From: Ancistrus triradiatus | Taxonomy: Eukaryota; Chordata; Actinopteri; Siluriformes; Loricariidae | Reading direction: 5' to 3' | Assembly (NCBI GenBank): GCA_025084515.1 | Contig: JAJAGP010003174.1 | Span: forward strand, 17,945 to 81,944 | Length of the DNA: 64,000 bases | Shown here: positions 44,258 to 56,625 of the stretch, one piece after another | Layout: each line of letters starts with the position of its first letter | Numbering within the stretch: position 1 is the stretch's first letter | Position numbers and translations under genes: made by a program | Notes under the pieces: model-generated | Told to the model about the DNA's origin: nothing | Seen by the model: the letters and a program-made list of their open reading frames with translations, nothing else | The model's database searches: none

Positions 44258-46572
44258 ACTATGTATATTCGTGAGAATATATTCACTGGGCTGATCAAGG
44301 TGACGCCAGATAATACTAATTAGCTGGTGTGTTGCTTCAGAGGGGGATTAACAGTGACGTACACATGTCAACATGTGTCTATCACAAAATAACTTTGTGT
44401 TTAGTAAGCAAAAAGTGCAAGTGGCAGGACTGATTTAATGATGCAGGCTTCTATTGACCAAATTGTCTGTCTTGTTTATGTAGTGCAGAGTGGAGATTTT
44501 CTCTAGAATAATATTCATTATCTCTCATTGTCCACAGCACAAAAATAATCATAATATGATTGTGATTTAATATGTTGTTCCCATCAAAACAGAAGCTGTT
44601 ATTATGAGAATGTTTTCAGACCCAGTGCATTTTTTTCCAGTCCCCATTTAACCATCAGTGCATGATCCCATATGAAATGGAAGCCAGCGTTGACAGCTAT
44701 TTGCAGCTGTAGTGAGGAGACAACCATGACCTTGGGTGTTTGCATCAAAAATAAGGATTAGCTCAGAGAAAACAGCTGCTGTGTTATCTATGGTGTGAAC
44801 ATGTGGCTTGTTTGCTGGATGAAGTCTGTATAACTAAACATCTACTTACTTGGAGCAGGCACAGTACCACGTGTCTTTTTGACCTTGAAGAGCCAGAAAC
44901 TACCTGAGGACATTGGTTCAGTCATTGACTCAGTCAAGCTCCCACTCCTGTCATATGGACATTGAGTTTGAAAGTCTGTGAAAGAGTGGTGAAGAAAGAT
45001 GGATGAGGATGTATCCAGTAGACAGGACTAGCAGACCTGTGTCAGTGCAATGCCTCATGGGTATGCCACATCCCGCATACACATAGCAAGAATCACGCTG
45101 AGAGATCCATACAAGTTTGACCAGGCTATGTTTGTACACCGTATCAGATGTTATATTATATAATTATACTGAAATTGCAAAGTCTGATGCAGTATTATAT
45201 TTATTAAAAATGAGCAGCAGTGAGCCATGGGTATATAAATCCTTTATTTGATATGATGGATATTAATGTGCAATCCATCTTTGCTATATACTAATGTAGA
45301 AGATCCAAGGAAATGTATAGGGAAATTCGGGAAACCAAGTGTTAGCCTACACTTGTGTACTTGTGATGCCGACAGCTGCACAAACACAGCCACAAACATG
45401 AACGGCACAGTGCGTTGACTAACGTTCATTTAGAATTCAATTCATGTGTGTAAGGAACTTTAAATTTAAAAACGGCTCCCGGATTTGTTTCTAGCTCGGA
45501 GTTTAGCGCGCGGCGCGGAGGTCTGTTTATTTTTAGGTTCTTCTGCGTCTGTGATCTGTTTTATGTATTTTATTGGTTAATAAAAGTTCACAGTGCGTGT
45601 TTTTAATTGTGTTGTAGCATTTATACCTGGGATTTAGCGTACGAGTGTGTTTTTAGTGCAAACAGTGGCTTAATACAGTAGTAAAGAACGACTTGCAGTC
45701 TGTGTAAGTGTGACCTGAGGAGGGTGAGTTGCAATTCGGCGTCTTTGCTTGTACTTGTACCCTTGCACTAACTGGTAAAAGTCTCTTATCACGGCCTTAA
45801 AAAAGTAAGTTTTGAGCAAGTTTGCAGTGATTGATATTTGTGTGGCCAACGCCACAAAGATAAAGCTAGTGAGAGATCTAGGTACAAGCCAACAGTTCTT
45901 GTTATCTTTCTTTAGCAGTTGTTTCTGTAGGCTGTCGTTTATAACTTTTAGACAGAAAGAAAATCGGAATTGGCCAGTCATATTTAAAAAAATCGGAAAT
46001 CGGAATCAGGCAGGAAAATTGCACTCCATGTCTAGTATATAGTATAACTTAGTTGTTTATTGATCATCACTCACACTAGGGTTATTTCAGAGTGACTAGA
46101 TAATACTACCTTGACTGATGGTATAGTTGGTTACTGAGCTATCGCGAGAGTAGAAAGGAGAGACGAGAAAGAGACAGACATGGTTGGAACGTGAACAGAA
46201 CATGTGTTAATAAAGTAAGCATAAAACTGATCTAAAGGACTGTTTATTTTAAACAACACAACAATAGTTAAAATAAAGGTTCTGGCAGATTTACAAAACG
46301 AGATATCTCTCAACCTAACGCGTGTCTTTGGAATATGGGAGTACCTGGAGTAAGCTGATGTGGACATGGGGAGAACATGCAAACTTCACACAGGTGGAGT
46401 CTACGTTTTGGATCAAACTGAAGACTTCCAGAGTTGTGAGGTGACAGCACTAACCACTTGCACCATCATAAAACGTAACAGCTTTGCTGTAGTTCCTAGA
46501 CTGCACAAAAAAAGCATGCTACATCCCGATCTGTGTGGGACTTTAGTAAACGGAATGTCATAATATTAGCAA
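44258..46572. other. Intron 2 DNA with a CpG-rich block and possible hAT-like ends
   Basis: No coding exon seen. Around 45440-45760 there is a CG-rich patch (GTTTAGCGCGCGGCGCGGAGG) that ends in a donor-like GAGGAG|GGTGAGTT (GTGAGT at 45724). Inverted CTATATACTA motifs at about 45283 and 46034, and repeated ATCGGAAATCGGAATC near 45990, suggest a hAT-type element spanning this block. A minus-strand SINE-like repeat lies at 46316-46475. Confidence 0.4.
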
Positions 46573-46769
46573 TGGGACTGTGGTAGCCTAGTGGGTAAGG
46601 TACTGGACTATGGACCACAAGGTCCAGGGTTCAAATCCCACCTGTGCCAAGCTGCCACTGTTGGGTCCTTGAGCAAGGCCCTTAATCCACAATTGCTTGG
46701 ATTGTAAGACTGTATCAATTATAAGTCGCTCTGGATAAGGGTGTCTGCTAAATGCTGTAAATGTAAATG
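46573..46769 (+). repeat. tRNA-derived SINE (family S) with short target duplication
   Basis: Full length: GGGACTGTGGTAGCCTAGTG head, GGTTCAAATCCCACC B box, TAAGTCGCTCTGGATAAGGG tail. Flanked by TAGCAA at 46567-46572 and 46770-46775. Confidence 0.88.
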
Positions 46770-46775
46770 TAGCAA

Positions 46776-48007
46776 CACCACTGGTGCACTGACTTCTCTA
46801 TTTAGCATAATAGTATTCTGATAGCAGTGTGCCAGGCTCCTAAGCCACAGTCTTTGCTGCTAAGGAGGTTTTGGCACCGACCTTCTCTTTAATGAATATT
46901 TAAGTCCACTAGATGCACCAGTATGCACGTAGTTATGCATGCCACGTGGAAGGTATGACTGCAGCTTTTCCAATAAACATTATGGTACAGCTAATGTGAA
47001 TGCAAAACTATTTTTGTCATGATCAGTGTTCCATTCCCTATGTATCTGTTGTGTGGTGTTTGTGATCCATTACCACACAATGTAAATGTCAGAGTGGCGG
47101 GCAGTATCGAGGTACAAGTATCGAATCCTACACGTAAACGTTCAACAATGCTGAATTATTGCAAGTTTCCTTGCAAGATGCCATTTTAGCCAAAGTAGCA
47201 TGCGCATAGACAGTGACGTTTATGTATGAATGATGAATGTGTAGCACCTTCTTCAGTAGGCCAAGAAGGGTTAGACAGGTATGGGCCAGCTTCTGTAGTG
47301 AAAATAATAAATCTGATTGGTCAGATTTTCTTGTCCGTTTGCTAATGGACTCACATTACCGAACCCTTCAATATATGATTAGAAGGGGCATGCAAACATG
47401 TAGTTAGAAGCCATTCTAATGAGCAGATTTGATTGATTAGTAGCCCTCCCAGTCAGATCTGCGTCCTGTAGCAACCAAGAGAACACAGAGAAGCATTTTG
47501 AATTGGATGATGTTTTTGATTTTACTTTATTCATGAAATATTTTACATACACCTGTGTGTTACCCCTTTCTCAGAAGGGTTAGGAGGGCCTGGCTGCACA
47601 CCACTGGTAAGTACTGGTTAGCAACCAAAATAAATGTAGGAGCTACAGGGTCCGATTTTCCCATTTTGTACTAGTGCGTAAATAGCTATCCAACCAAGCT
47701 ATGTCCCATACTTCATACAATAACAGCTGTCAAAATAAAACAGAAATTTGAATTTGCTGTTAATGAGGCAAAGGTTCATCTAATGTTTCCCCTTGTTTTT
47801 GCATCAGTTTGCAGAATTTTTGGTGACATTTAAATGAGGGCTAAACCAGTATCTTATGGGATTAGGGCTGGCACAAATGTAAATGTATAATGCATGAATT
47901 TAAACGTTTTCTTTCTGTTAATGTAAATTAACCGAAACATGAATAAATTGTGTTTAATTAGATACTGATATTTGTTGTCTTCTTTAATTAAATGTAAAAA
48001 TGTATTA
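46776..48007. other. Non-coding intron 2 DNA
   Basis: Nothing recognised. Confidence 0.5.
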
Positions 48008-48588
48008 CCGTATTTTCCGGGCTATAAAGCGCACCGGATTATAAGACGCAATATCAATGATCAGCTGCTAACGGATCTATTTTCATACATAAAGCGCACC
48101 GGGTTATAAGACGCATGAAATGAAACAAAACTCTTAAGTTCCCTCGGAAGCTCAGTTTGGTCTTTACCTGGCGCAGGGCGTCTTCTTGCTTCCTCCACTT
48201 CCGTACCACTGATTCGTTAATGTTGAATTCTCTCACAGCTGCTCTATGTCCATGTTGTACTGCGTGACCGATAGCGTTGGGTTTGAAATCCGCTTCGAAA
48301 ATGAATGAATGAATGCACACACCGTAATGGTGAAGCACATACCGTATTACTCCCGATGCTGCGCCCACTAAGTTCCCAAGCTCGTTAAATTACCAAGGCC
48401 GTGATTCCGTGATATTATAAAACATTTTGAAAGTTTATGAGCGCCGTGTACCATCTACAATCGGTTCTAGGTCAGAAAGCTCAACCAGAATTAATTCATA
48501 CATTAGACGCACCGCATTTAAAGGCGCACTGTCGATTTTTGAGAAAATTAAAGGATTTTAAGTGCGCCTTATGGACCGAAAAATACGG
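48008..48588 (-). mobile_element. Pogo/Tigger-like non-autonomous element (581 bp)
   Basis: Inverted ends CCGTATTTTCCGGGCTATAA and complement CCGAAAAATACGG are flanked by TA (48006-48007, 48589-48590). Subterminal GCGCACCGG-type motifs are repeated (CTATAAAGCGCACCGGATTATAAGACGC at 48022, again near 48090; related TTAGACGCACCGCATTTAAAGGCGC at 48503). It carries a small transposase remnant on the minus strand. Confidence 0.8.
48125..48296 (-). pseudogene. Relic of a pogo/Tigger-type transposase DNA-binding domain
   Basis: The minus-strand frame encodes EADFKPNAIGHAVQHGH followed by RAAVREFNINESVVRKW and RKQEDALRQVKTKLSFRGN. This is the N-terminal CENP-B/Psq-like helix-turn-helix of pogo/Tigger-type transposases (F-K...A...G.R.AA..F.....V..WRKQE). 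The catalytic domain is wholly absent, so only the DNA-binding segment remains within the small element. Confidence 0.75.
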
Positions 48589-48590
48589 TA

Positions 48591-50661
48591 AATTGTTGAA
48601 TCCAGTTGGTAGCCCCATATACGATTGTTGTTAACAGTACTCCACTATATGGAGCCATAGAAGATGGCTCGCTGTTTCAACATGATAGTATGTGGTTTTG
48701 GATTGATTCATTGGATGGTGTTTTGACAGTTTGTTCTTCTCTGACTCAGGTTGACTCAGGTCAACTATGTTACTTGTAGCGACACCAATATTTACCTGTT
48801 TGCAACTCATAGCATGGTAATTGTTGCAGCCAAATGAATCATGATGATTTGTAGTAGACGTCACTTGGCAGTGATTAATAACAAAGTGGTTTGTACTGTG
48901 TATTACCACTCTGAGTGGTGGAAAAGTACCATCCTGAATGTCTATGAATGTCTATTCTTACAGTCACGTTATAAATTGTACCATCTAAGGCGAGTATTAT
49001 GGCGTTTTCTTGGAGGTGGTAGCAGAATTTCGAGAGAAAGATTGTGACAAATTAGGCAATTTTTTGTTCCTTTGTTAAATCTAAGATAATGTTTTTAATG
49101 AAAATTTGGATCCTGGTCTGGTTAATTCCTTATCTAAAGAACATCCAGAACATATTTTTTCTCCTTTACTTTGGGAAATTTTGGTAAAATTAGACCTGAC
49201 ACATGAAGCCAGCCACTGCTTATTTTTGACTGCAGTACATGCAACGTCTTTATACAGATGAAGGTTTTGGCAGCCTGCGACTGGACACTTAAGCTCACAG
49301 ATGCCCAAGTTTGGCTATATGCCATCTCCCACCCATAGAGCAGGGGCAATTAATCTCCCAGCCACAGATGGCTTAAATGCTAAGTTGTCATTATTTAAAG
49401 CAGTTATTCTACTGTTTTGATTTTTTTTTCTTCCTTAACAGTTGTTGTTGCTGTAGGTCTAAAAGGTGCTGAGTAATGATTTTATAATATTACTTTATTA
49501 CTTTATCCCATTGCTACATGTTTATCAGTAACAATTTATTATAACTATAATTGATGTACATAGTATCTCAATGTGTTACTGTGAGACTTTCACAAACGGT
49601 GACCTTTGTTTCAATGTATTACTTTGCTGTTCACATGACCACTTACGGGCTTGATTTTCATCGGTTTGGCTCAAACAATTGCCTTTTTTGATCTCGAATA
49701 CAGTGAGTGCCCCTGTCACCTTCAGCCATCTGGAACCACAAAGGCAGGAAGTAGCAGGTTCTGTGAGAACCCGCCAGGTTTTATTTCTCCGTGTTCAGGG
49801 TGTGAAGGGGAAGGGCAAGGTGCTGTCAGGACATGCTAAGAGCAGGGGAGGATTATAGCTTAAATCGTGGAGACCAAGCTGCTGCTGCTGCTCCTGTTCC
49901 TCTCTCTGCACTGCGCTATATGATTCATAACAAGTGTTCCCATCACTCTGCAGCACTGTGTGAGAGAGAAAGGGAGGGGAGAGGAGGAGAGGGAATCTCT
50001 GATCATCCTGTTCCTGCCTGATGTAGTGGTGCAGTGTTACACAATGGCGCTGACTCAGACTGATGAAACTGTGTATCTGTGTGTATGCGTGTTGCAGATC
50101 CGTGCAGATGTAATTGTGCTTTATGGGGGGTACAAAATGTGGTCCTTCATTCTCCATTGGTCCATTCTTCATTCTCCAGCAGTACTTTATTTTTGTATTT
50201 ATCTTTCAGCACTTGCTGGTTGTTATTGTACCGTTTCCCATTCTTTCTCTTATTTCCTTTGTTTTCCTCTTGTTCCAAGTTGATAAATAATTCAGAATTG
50301 GAATATGACACTGGCAGATTTAATGTAGTCCTTATTTCTGCGTGTTTATTACTTTTGTCATCACAAATATGTTAAAAATAATTTTATAACCTAATTTTTA
50401 GCCTACTTATATAAAGCTCCCCTTGTCTCGCATGGTGTATAGCACGCACTCACACATGCCAGCGTGATGTCCGGGTTTTAATCATTTATTTCTCCACCTG
50501 CTGGATCAGAGCTTGGTTCCTGGTGACTGCAAATCGAGTGCTTCCGTTCATACAGCAGGCATGCATGAGCAGAGATGCCATTACAGGTGTTTGTTCCCCC
50601 AGCTGGCTCTGGTTCATGTGTGCCCTGTTCTTGCCAGTTTAAGCCTCCAGACTGTACCTGG
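48591..50661. other. Non-coding intron 2 DNA
   Basis: No supported gene. A 125-codon minus-strand frame (50172-49795) is low-complexity and lacks homology. Confidence 0.5.
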
Positions 50662-50838
50662 TACTGTGGTAGCCTAGCGGGTAAGGTACTGGACTATGGA
50701 CCAGAAGGTCCAGGGTTCAAATCCCACAGCTGCCACTGTTGGGTCCTTGAGCAAGACCCTTATTGCTTGGATTGTAAGACTCTATCAATTGTCGCTCTGG
50801 ATAAGGGTGTCTGCTAAATGCTGTAAATGTAAATGTAA
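50662..50838 (+). repeat. tRNA-derived SINE (family S)
   Basis: ACTGTGGTAGCCTAGCGGGT head; small deletions in the middle; tail GTCTGCTAAATGCTGTAAAT. Confidence 0.87.
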
Positions 50839-50890
50839 CTAACTGTGCTAGCATAGGTGCATAGGTTCTTGAGCATTCAATTTCTGTTTG

Positions 50891-51090
50891 AGATTGTGGT
50901 AGTCTAGCGGGTAAGGTACTGGACTAAGGACCAGAAGGTCCAGGGTTCAAATCCCACCTCTGCAAAGCTGCCACTGTTGGGTCCTTGAGTAAGACCCTTA
51001 ACCCACAATTGCTTGGATTATAAGACTGTACCAATTGTAAGTCGCTCTGGATAAGGGCGTCTGCTAAATGCTGTAAATGTAAATGTAAAT
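50891..51090 (+). repeat. tRNA-derived SINE (family S), 53 bp after the previous copy
   Basis: GATTGTGGTAGTCTAGCGGG head, full body, tail ending in TGTAAATGTAAATGTAAAT. Same orientation as the neighbour. Confidence 0.88.
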
Positions 51091-54000
51091 TTACCTGTAA
51101 CAAGCCTTCACATGGTGGGGGTCTATATATGTGTGTACAGTGTATATACTCCTGGGTAAAAAAAATGGGCCAAACCTAAAATTGCAAAATAATAAGCTGG
51201 AAATGGCAAAATTCAGTTAGTCTTCTTGTACGGAAAGACAAAATCATGAAAAGATTGAAAAAATGTATTATAACATTTTTTAAAAATCTTCCAAAATATC
51301 TTGTCTTGTTTATTTTCTTAAAGGATGAGTCGTTGAATTAGTAATCTGCCACACCTGATGCAGTCCATCAGAAGTGTAAAACAAGCTTTTAAGTAGAACG
51401 AGGAATGAGACTGAGTGAGAATATCTGCTCCAAAAAAATGCAAAATATCACGCCGGTGTTGGTAGCAGATACCACATAGCTGGTCTTTGTCAGGCCACCT
51501 GCAGCTATTCTGAAATTAACAAGACCCTAAAGGCACAGCAAAACCCTGTTTCACTATTTATTTAAATTTGACTCTTTCTTCTGTAAAAATATTTTACACA
51601 AGACTTAAAATATTTAAGTGAATCAAGGGGAAAGGCTATCCCATACTAAGTTACTTTATTTATTTGTTTAACTATTTCTAATCCACTGACCATTTATTTG
51701 CTATTGAGACCATTAAAAGCTTAATATTTAGCAATTTTGTTTGGTCCTTTGGTGAATGGTTTATTGATTGAGAACAGTCCTCAGGATTCTCCTTTTCTCA
51801 CTCGCACATCAGTTTCATTTATTTGTCAATTGTCTTCACTCGGTTTCATTCTGACATCAATGCTGTATGAACAAAGCATTTTGAGAAAGATCCAGAGTCA
51901 CAGTGTTTGCGACGGATACAAATGAATCACAAACTGTGTGTTAGTAAGCACCACCCAGTATGACAAGTTGTCTAGAAATGACCCTTGTAATTGTTTGTGT
52001 GTGTCTTGCTGAGGCTTGCCTGTCTTGGTGGTCTGTGATTATATACTTATGATCCTGGTGTTAATCTCTGGGAAATAGCAGATCAGAAAGTCACATCACT
52101 TGACCAGCAGATTCAGTGGTGCTTGGAAATTGTTGGATACCACGGACAGTGATGGCTTTATGATAAGGCTATGGACTTGCGTTTATACCATTTCCAAAGA
52201 GCCCAGTAAGGTACAATCCAAGCACTTAGTGTTTGCTCAAGTGCCCCACAGTTGCATTGTGGTTGTTGTAGGACTTGAACCACTGACGTCTAATCAGAGG
52301 GCTGAGAGTTTAAGTCCTGGCTTTGCCAAACTGGTACTGTTGGGTCCTTGTATCTGTGCAGTAAGTCTAAACATGAGACTGGTTACTTTTGTCTGTGTCC
52401 CTTACTGCTTTGTAGTCATAGTACCTGACAAACACTCTCTCACTCACTCTCTTACTCCCTCTCTCTTTCCGTCTGCCACTTTGTCTCTCTCAACATCCTG
52501 GAGTCCTACAACCTACCATGCTCTCAGTATTGTTAGCCATTTTTGACCTGCCAGAGAAGAAAAAAGTCCCATTCATTATTTACTATGATTTATCTAGCTT
52601 CCTGTTTGGATGTTTACTCGCTGTAGTTGTCAATAACAAATTGCTCACCACCGAATTCCAATCTCTGTAAGACCATTACAAAATTCCTGTGAAACATGGA
52701 CAAAGCTCAACCACAGTATTATAAAAAGAAGTGTTTTTGGTTCGCATGTGAAACAAGGAAGTGGGTGGGAGGTGGGTGGTTGTGTAGAGCAGATTCAGCA
52801 CCCATGGGCAGGATATCTTCAGTTAATCGGGACCTGGGTGCTTCCGTTGTGGAACATGTACTCCAGCACGTCTCCATGCTCCAAGCTTGACCCAGAATAA
52901 AGCTTTCAGAAGAGCCGTCTTCTTGTGGCTGCTGACCAGCACAAGACTTTACACACACTCATGGGCTTTAGGGCTTCAGGCTCTCTGCTGAGTTTTCATG
53001 ATTCTGTAAAGTGGATGTCGGTACGTGGCAGGTGCATTGGCATTATTCCAGCAGCCTGTTGGACTGAAGCATGCACCCTGTTTTTCTAAGTGTGGTAGTT
53101 TCCTAAACTCCTTTAGGGTTTGAGTGCTTATTGCACATGATTGTGCAGATTTGGTTTTACATAACCCTGTAGGTTACGTGTAAGACAGAAACACAAGCAT
53201 ATGTTGCTGGTTTCAGATCAGCTGATCTTATCAAGCACAGAACAACTATTGAATGTAATTTTGGCAGAATGCAGTTGACTAATAACACAAACACCTGTAT
53301 TTGTTTGTGTCCATTTTGAATATATTTACTGAATAGTTTACAGTCTGGGAAATATTTGAACATTTATATGCAGTAACATTTCCTCTGATGTTAAATTTAT
53401 CATGTCCTTGCATCATCATTGGGGTAAAATATCCAGAAGCAGTTTTGAATTTAATTATTCCCTCAAAAAGATGTTTTCCACTGCTATGCTTTAGACTTGC
53501 TATGAGGTTTTGTTGCAGGTGTGCAGTGTCTTTTTTTCCACCCCAAAACCATTTGTGTCAAAATGTTCAACTTTTTCTTCTGTCCACAGATTTGAAATAT
53601 AGTTGGAGATTGTTTTAAACAAATTTGAGATCATTGTTAGCAAAAATCTAGCAATATTTCTACTAGGTCATACTAGGTTCAGTTCATTCATTCAATTATA
53701 TAGGACATAGTAAGACATACTAATTCATGTCAGTCTGTCTGAAGTGTGTTCACACCCATCCACTAAAATGAACTATTGATTACTGTAGGTTGACATGATG
53801 CAGTAGCATATTTTTTTTCTGACAATGCCATGGTAGAACAAGATCAGACAAATCAGAAACGAGATAGCTAACCTGTGCTGGCTTTGAAATTCTGTCAGTT
53901 TTTAGCTATTTATGTTTTGGACATGTTTGATATTTATTTTTCTTTATTATCTGGCTATATTAGCTAGTTTGGACCCCAACTACTGTGTGGAGGGAAGCTG

Positions 54001-54276
54001 TAGGTCAGCATTTTATCAGCAGACAGCAGACAGCTAGTATGAATCTGTGTGAAGGAACAGACTACGCTTGTGGTCCATCTACCACCTTTGCCAGCATTTT
54101 GTATAGCTAAGACGGTGACATAAACTCAGGTTTTAGCAGTGGTGAGTAGATTATACTGCTGTACCACCTGAGTGTGGTTTAACATTTTCAGAAGTTTTAT
54201 TTAAAGGCAGAATTTAAAGCACACAGAAACGAAGTACCTCCAAACCATTAAGGGTTAAAATGCCACCATATACATT
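51091..54276. other. Non-coding intron 2 DNA
   Basis: Contains a diverged SINE-like fragment at about 52255-52370 (CTGGCTTTGCCAAACTGGTACTGTTGGGTCC). A 148-codon frame (52100-52546) crosses it and ends in CT-rich low-complexity sequence; it is not supported as a gene. Confidence 0.5.
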
Positions 54277-54800
54277 CACCGATTACCTAATTAGGTACAC
54301 TTCATTGTTTATACACTGTTCCACGTGCCATATAGATGTACTTTGTAGTTCTACAATTACAGGCTTTTGTCTAACTGTTTCTTTACATACTTTATTCCCC
54401 TTTACTCTGTTATTTAATGGTCAGAACCCCCACAGATCAGGTACTATTTGGGTGGTGGATCATTCTCAGTACTACAGTGACACTCAGTACTACAGTGGTG
54501 GTGGAGTGTGAGTGCGTGTTTTGCTGGTATGAGTGGATCAGACACAGCAGTGCTGCTGGATTTTTTTTTACACCTCAGTGACACTGTTGGACTGAAAATG
54601 GTCCACCGACAAAGGCAAAATTCTGTGAGCACTAATGAAGGATTAGAGGGTGACTAACAAACTGTGCAACAACAGATGAGCCACTGTCACTGACTTTACA
54701 TCTACAAGGTGGAGCAATTAGTCAATGTGTCTAATAGAGGGCACACTTGAGTGAACAAAGTGTTTCGAAACTCCAGCAGCACTGCTGTGTGATTCGTGAG
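54277..54800. mobile_element. Foldback element, family C copy 3
   Basis: Left end CATTCACCGATTACCTAATTAGGTACAC, then TACTATTTGGGTGGTGGATC. GGATCAGACACAGCAGTGCTGCTGGA (about 54536) and CTCCAGCAGCACTGCTGTGTGATTC (about 54770) form the central inverted pair. The outer right half is missing. Confidence 0.75.
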
Positions 54801-55889
54801 TGTAGACATCTGTAATAAAAGTAGGCATAGCTCTGAAACGCAGTAGTGCTTTCACAATATCAGTATACCATTACTGAAAATGCCCTGGCTTTACCCCGTT
54901 CACATATACATTCAGCAAATGATGTTTTATTGAGATACGCAAATGTACATTTGCCATGAAAGTCCCATTACTAGGCCTTAATAAATCCAGCGATACAGCC
55001 GTTGTGAAATGACCCTCTTAAAATGCATTATACATATAGGAATAGGCTTAGACTACTTTCACTGCTGAGCAGAACCATTACTGTAATGCACAGTAATGGA
55101 AAAAGGACTCTGTCAGATCTACTTCTCTCTCCTAATGTACTACACTCAAACACTTGGGGAAGAGTGTGCTTGAGTGTCTCTGTCATTCCCCAAACTCTAC
55201 CCTTTCTTATCACAATGGAGTACGGATCATGGGGATCATCGCCTAGATCTGCACTCCCAAGCACAGCTCAGTTTCTCATTAAACGTGGCAGAGATTGCAG
55301 AGGATCAACACATTAATTCAGCACGTGCACACGCATGGCCTCTGCCCAAGCACTGTTACTATGCCAACATTCCCACAGAGAAACGTTGCAGAATTAATTG
55401 GAAGAGGTTGTGCACGGGTTTTAAAGATTACATGTGATGGCATGATCTGACTATGCAGCAGTTTAAGAGATTTCATTCCAGTTTTGATGGCCATGCACAG
55501 AAGAGACTAGTTTGTTCATTGACTCACTTTCTAAATTTTACAGCTCACACAGTTGGCATAGACATGGCGATCAACTGGTGCAACAAGTCAATTCCGACCA
55601 GTATGGTATGGTTCTGGGTCCCACTGCTGCCCAATTTATATTTCATATCTTAATCTCACACACAGTCTTTGACCTCCCACTGCTGAATATGTATTTTATA
55701 ATGTGACATTCTAGCAATGTCTTGGTTATCCCACTCGGCAATAATTGTCAAGTAATTTTCACTGAACGTTTATGATTAATCATTGGAGGTAACTCAGTTT
55801 CTGGTTTGCTTCTTTAATGTTATGTCTGTTGTTAATGTGTGGCTTTTGTTGCACTCTCTACAGTGGTCAGTTAAATATGTGATCTGTGA
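54801..55889. other. Non-coding intron 2 DNA
   Basis: Nothing recognised. Confidence 0.5.
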
Positions 55890-55940
55890 TCCAGACCTCG
55901 CTCTGAATAATGGCGTCTGCTAAATGCTGTAAATGTAAAT
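55890..55940 (+). repeat. SINE (family S) 3' tail next to a coding splice acceptor
   Basis: CAGACCTCGCTCTGAATAATGGCGTCTGCTAAATGCTGTAAATGTAAATG is the terminal part of family S. It ends 42 nt before the first base of the second coding exon, so it occupies DNA just upstream of the pyrimidine tract and branch-site region. Confidence 0.8.
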
Positions 55941-55982
55941 GATCTGATCTGATCCAGAACTCTGTTTGACTGTTCTCTGCAG

Positions 55983-56171
55983 GTCTTCCAGAACAGTACT
56001 ACAGCCTGGTATGGTTCCTGAGCCCCATCCTAGGCCTCATGTTCACTCCTGTGATAGGATCTGCCAGTGACCGATGCACGCTGCGCTGGGGTCGCCGCCG
56101 GCCCTTCATCCTGGCTCTGTCTGTGGGTGTGCTCATTGGCGTAGCGCTGTTCCTCAATGGATCTCTAATAG
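55983..56171 (+). CDS. slc45a4: SLC45A4-like transporter, second coding exon (63 codons, phase 1 to phase 1)
   Basis: This exon follows TTCTCTGCAG and ends before GTGAGC, a consensus acceptor and donor. Its first two bases complete the Gly codon begun in the 39971-40256 exon, giving QIG-LPEQYYSLVWFLSPILG. It encodes the second membrane helix (about residues 101-121), the conserved SASDRCTLRWGRRRPF segment (RWGRRRP at residues 130-136, the RxGRR-type loop of sugar-transporter MFS proteins between helices 2 and 3), and the third helix (about 137-157) ending FLNGSLI. Its length of 189 nt is a multiple of three. The next coding exon is not found before 64000, so the following intron exceeds 7.8 kb. 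A SINE tail ends 42 nt upstream of the exon. There is no frameshift or stop; this looks like a functional exon. Confidence 0.94.
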
Positions 56172-56212
56172 GTGAGCAACCAGGCAGGGTTAAGCCTCTT
56201 ACTCCTCTCTCT

Positions 56213-56460
56213 TTGCATACACTCATTGACAAAAAAAATCACCCAGATAGAAATGTCAGATTGCTGTAAAACTTGCTGTAAAAAAAAGTCAGAAAACAGT
56301 AAAACACTGGGTCTTGCCACAAGAGGGTGTAGAATGCTTCTCCTGCCGCTCTATTAAAAATGCTCTTGGAGGCTATTTTTGGGTAGTGTACTTATTGGTG
56401 AGATATTGTTGACAGCAAGACATTTTGCTTCTTTGAAACACTATAATCACAGGTATACAG
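56213..56460 (+). mobile_element. Tc1-like relic, family D copy 2 (terminal part)
   Basis: ATACACTCATTGACAAAAAAAATCACCCAG then GTCTTGCCACAAGAGGGTGT and TTTTTGGGTAGTGTACTTATTGGTGAGA, colinear with 17523-17730. No transposase frame remains. It begins about 40 bp downstream of the exon's donor. Confidence 0.7.
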
Positions 56461-56513
56461 GCCTGTGGTCCAGTAAGTTTATAATCCTAATTATTAATAA
56501 GGTATTTAACCTA

Positions 56514-56625
56514 CTTACATTTGCATGTAGTCACCCTTATCCTGAGCTACTTGCATCTGATATACTCTTTAAATCCAAGCGGCAACTTGGCAGAGGTGGA
56601 AATCCTGGATCGTCCTGGCTGGAGT
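56514..56625 (-). repeat. SINE (family S) fragment, minus strand
   Basis: TTACATTTGCATGTAGTCACCCTTATCCTGAGC and GGCAACTTGGCAGAGGTGG; diverged and shortened. Confidence 0.65.

Noticed and set aside
49795..50172. 125-codon minus-strand frame
   Set aside because: Low-complexity Gln/Ser/Pro-rich composition from GCTGCTGCTG and CTCT sequence, no homology or exon signals.
52100..52546. 148-codon plus-strand frame
   Set aside because: Crosses a SINE-like fragment and a CT/CA-rich low-complexity end; no protein family seen.
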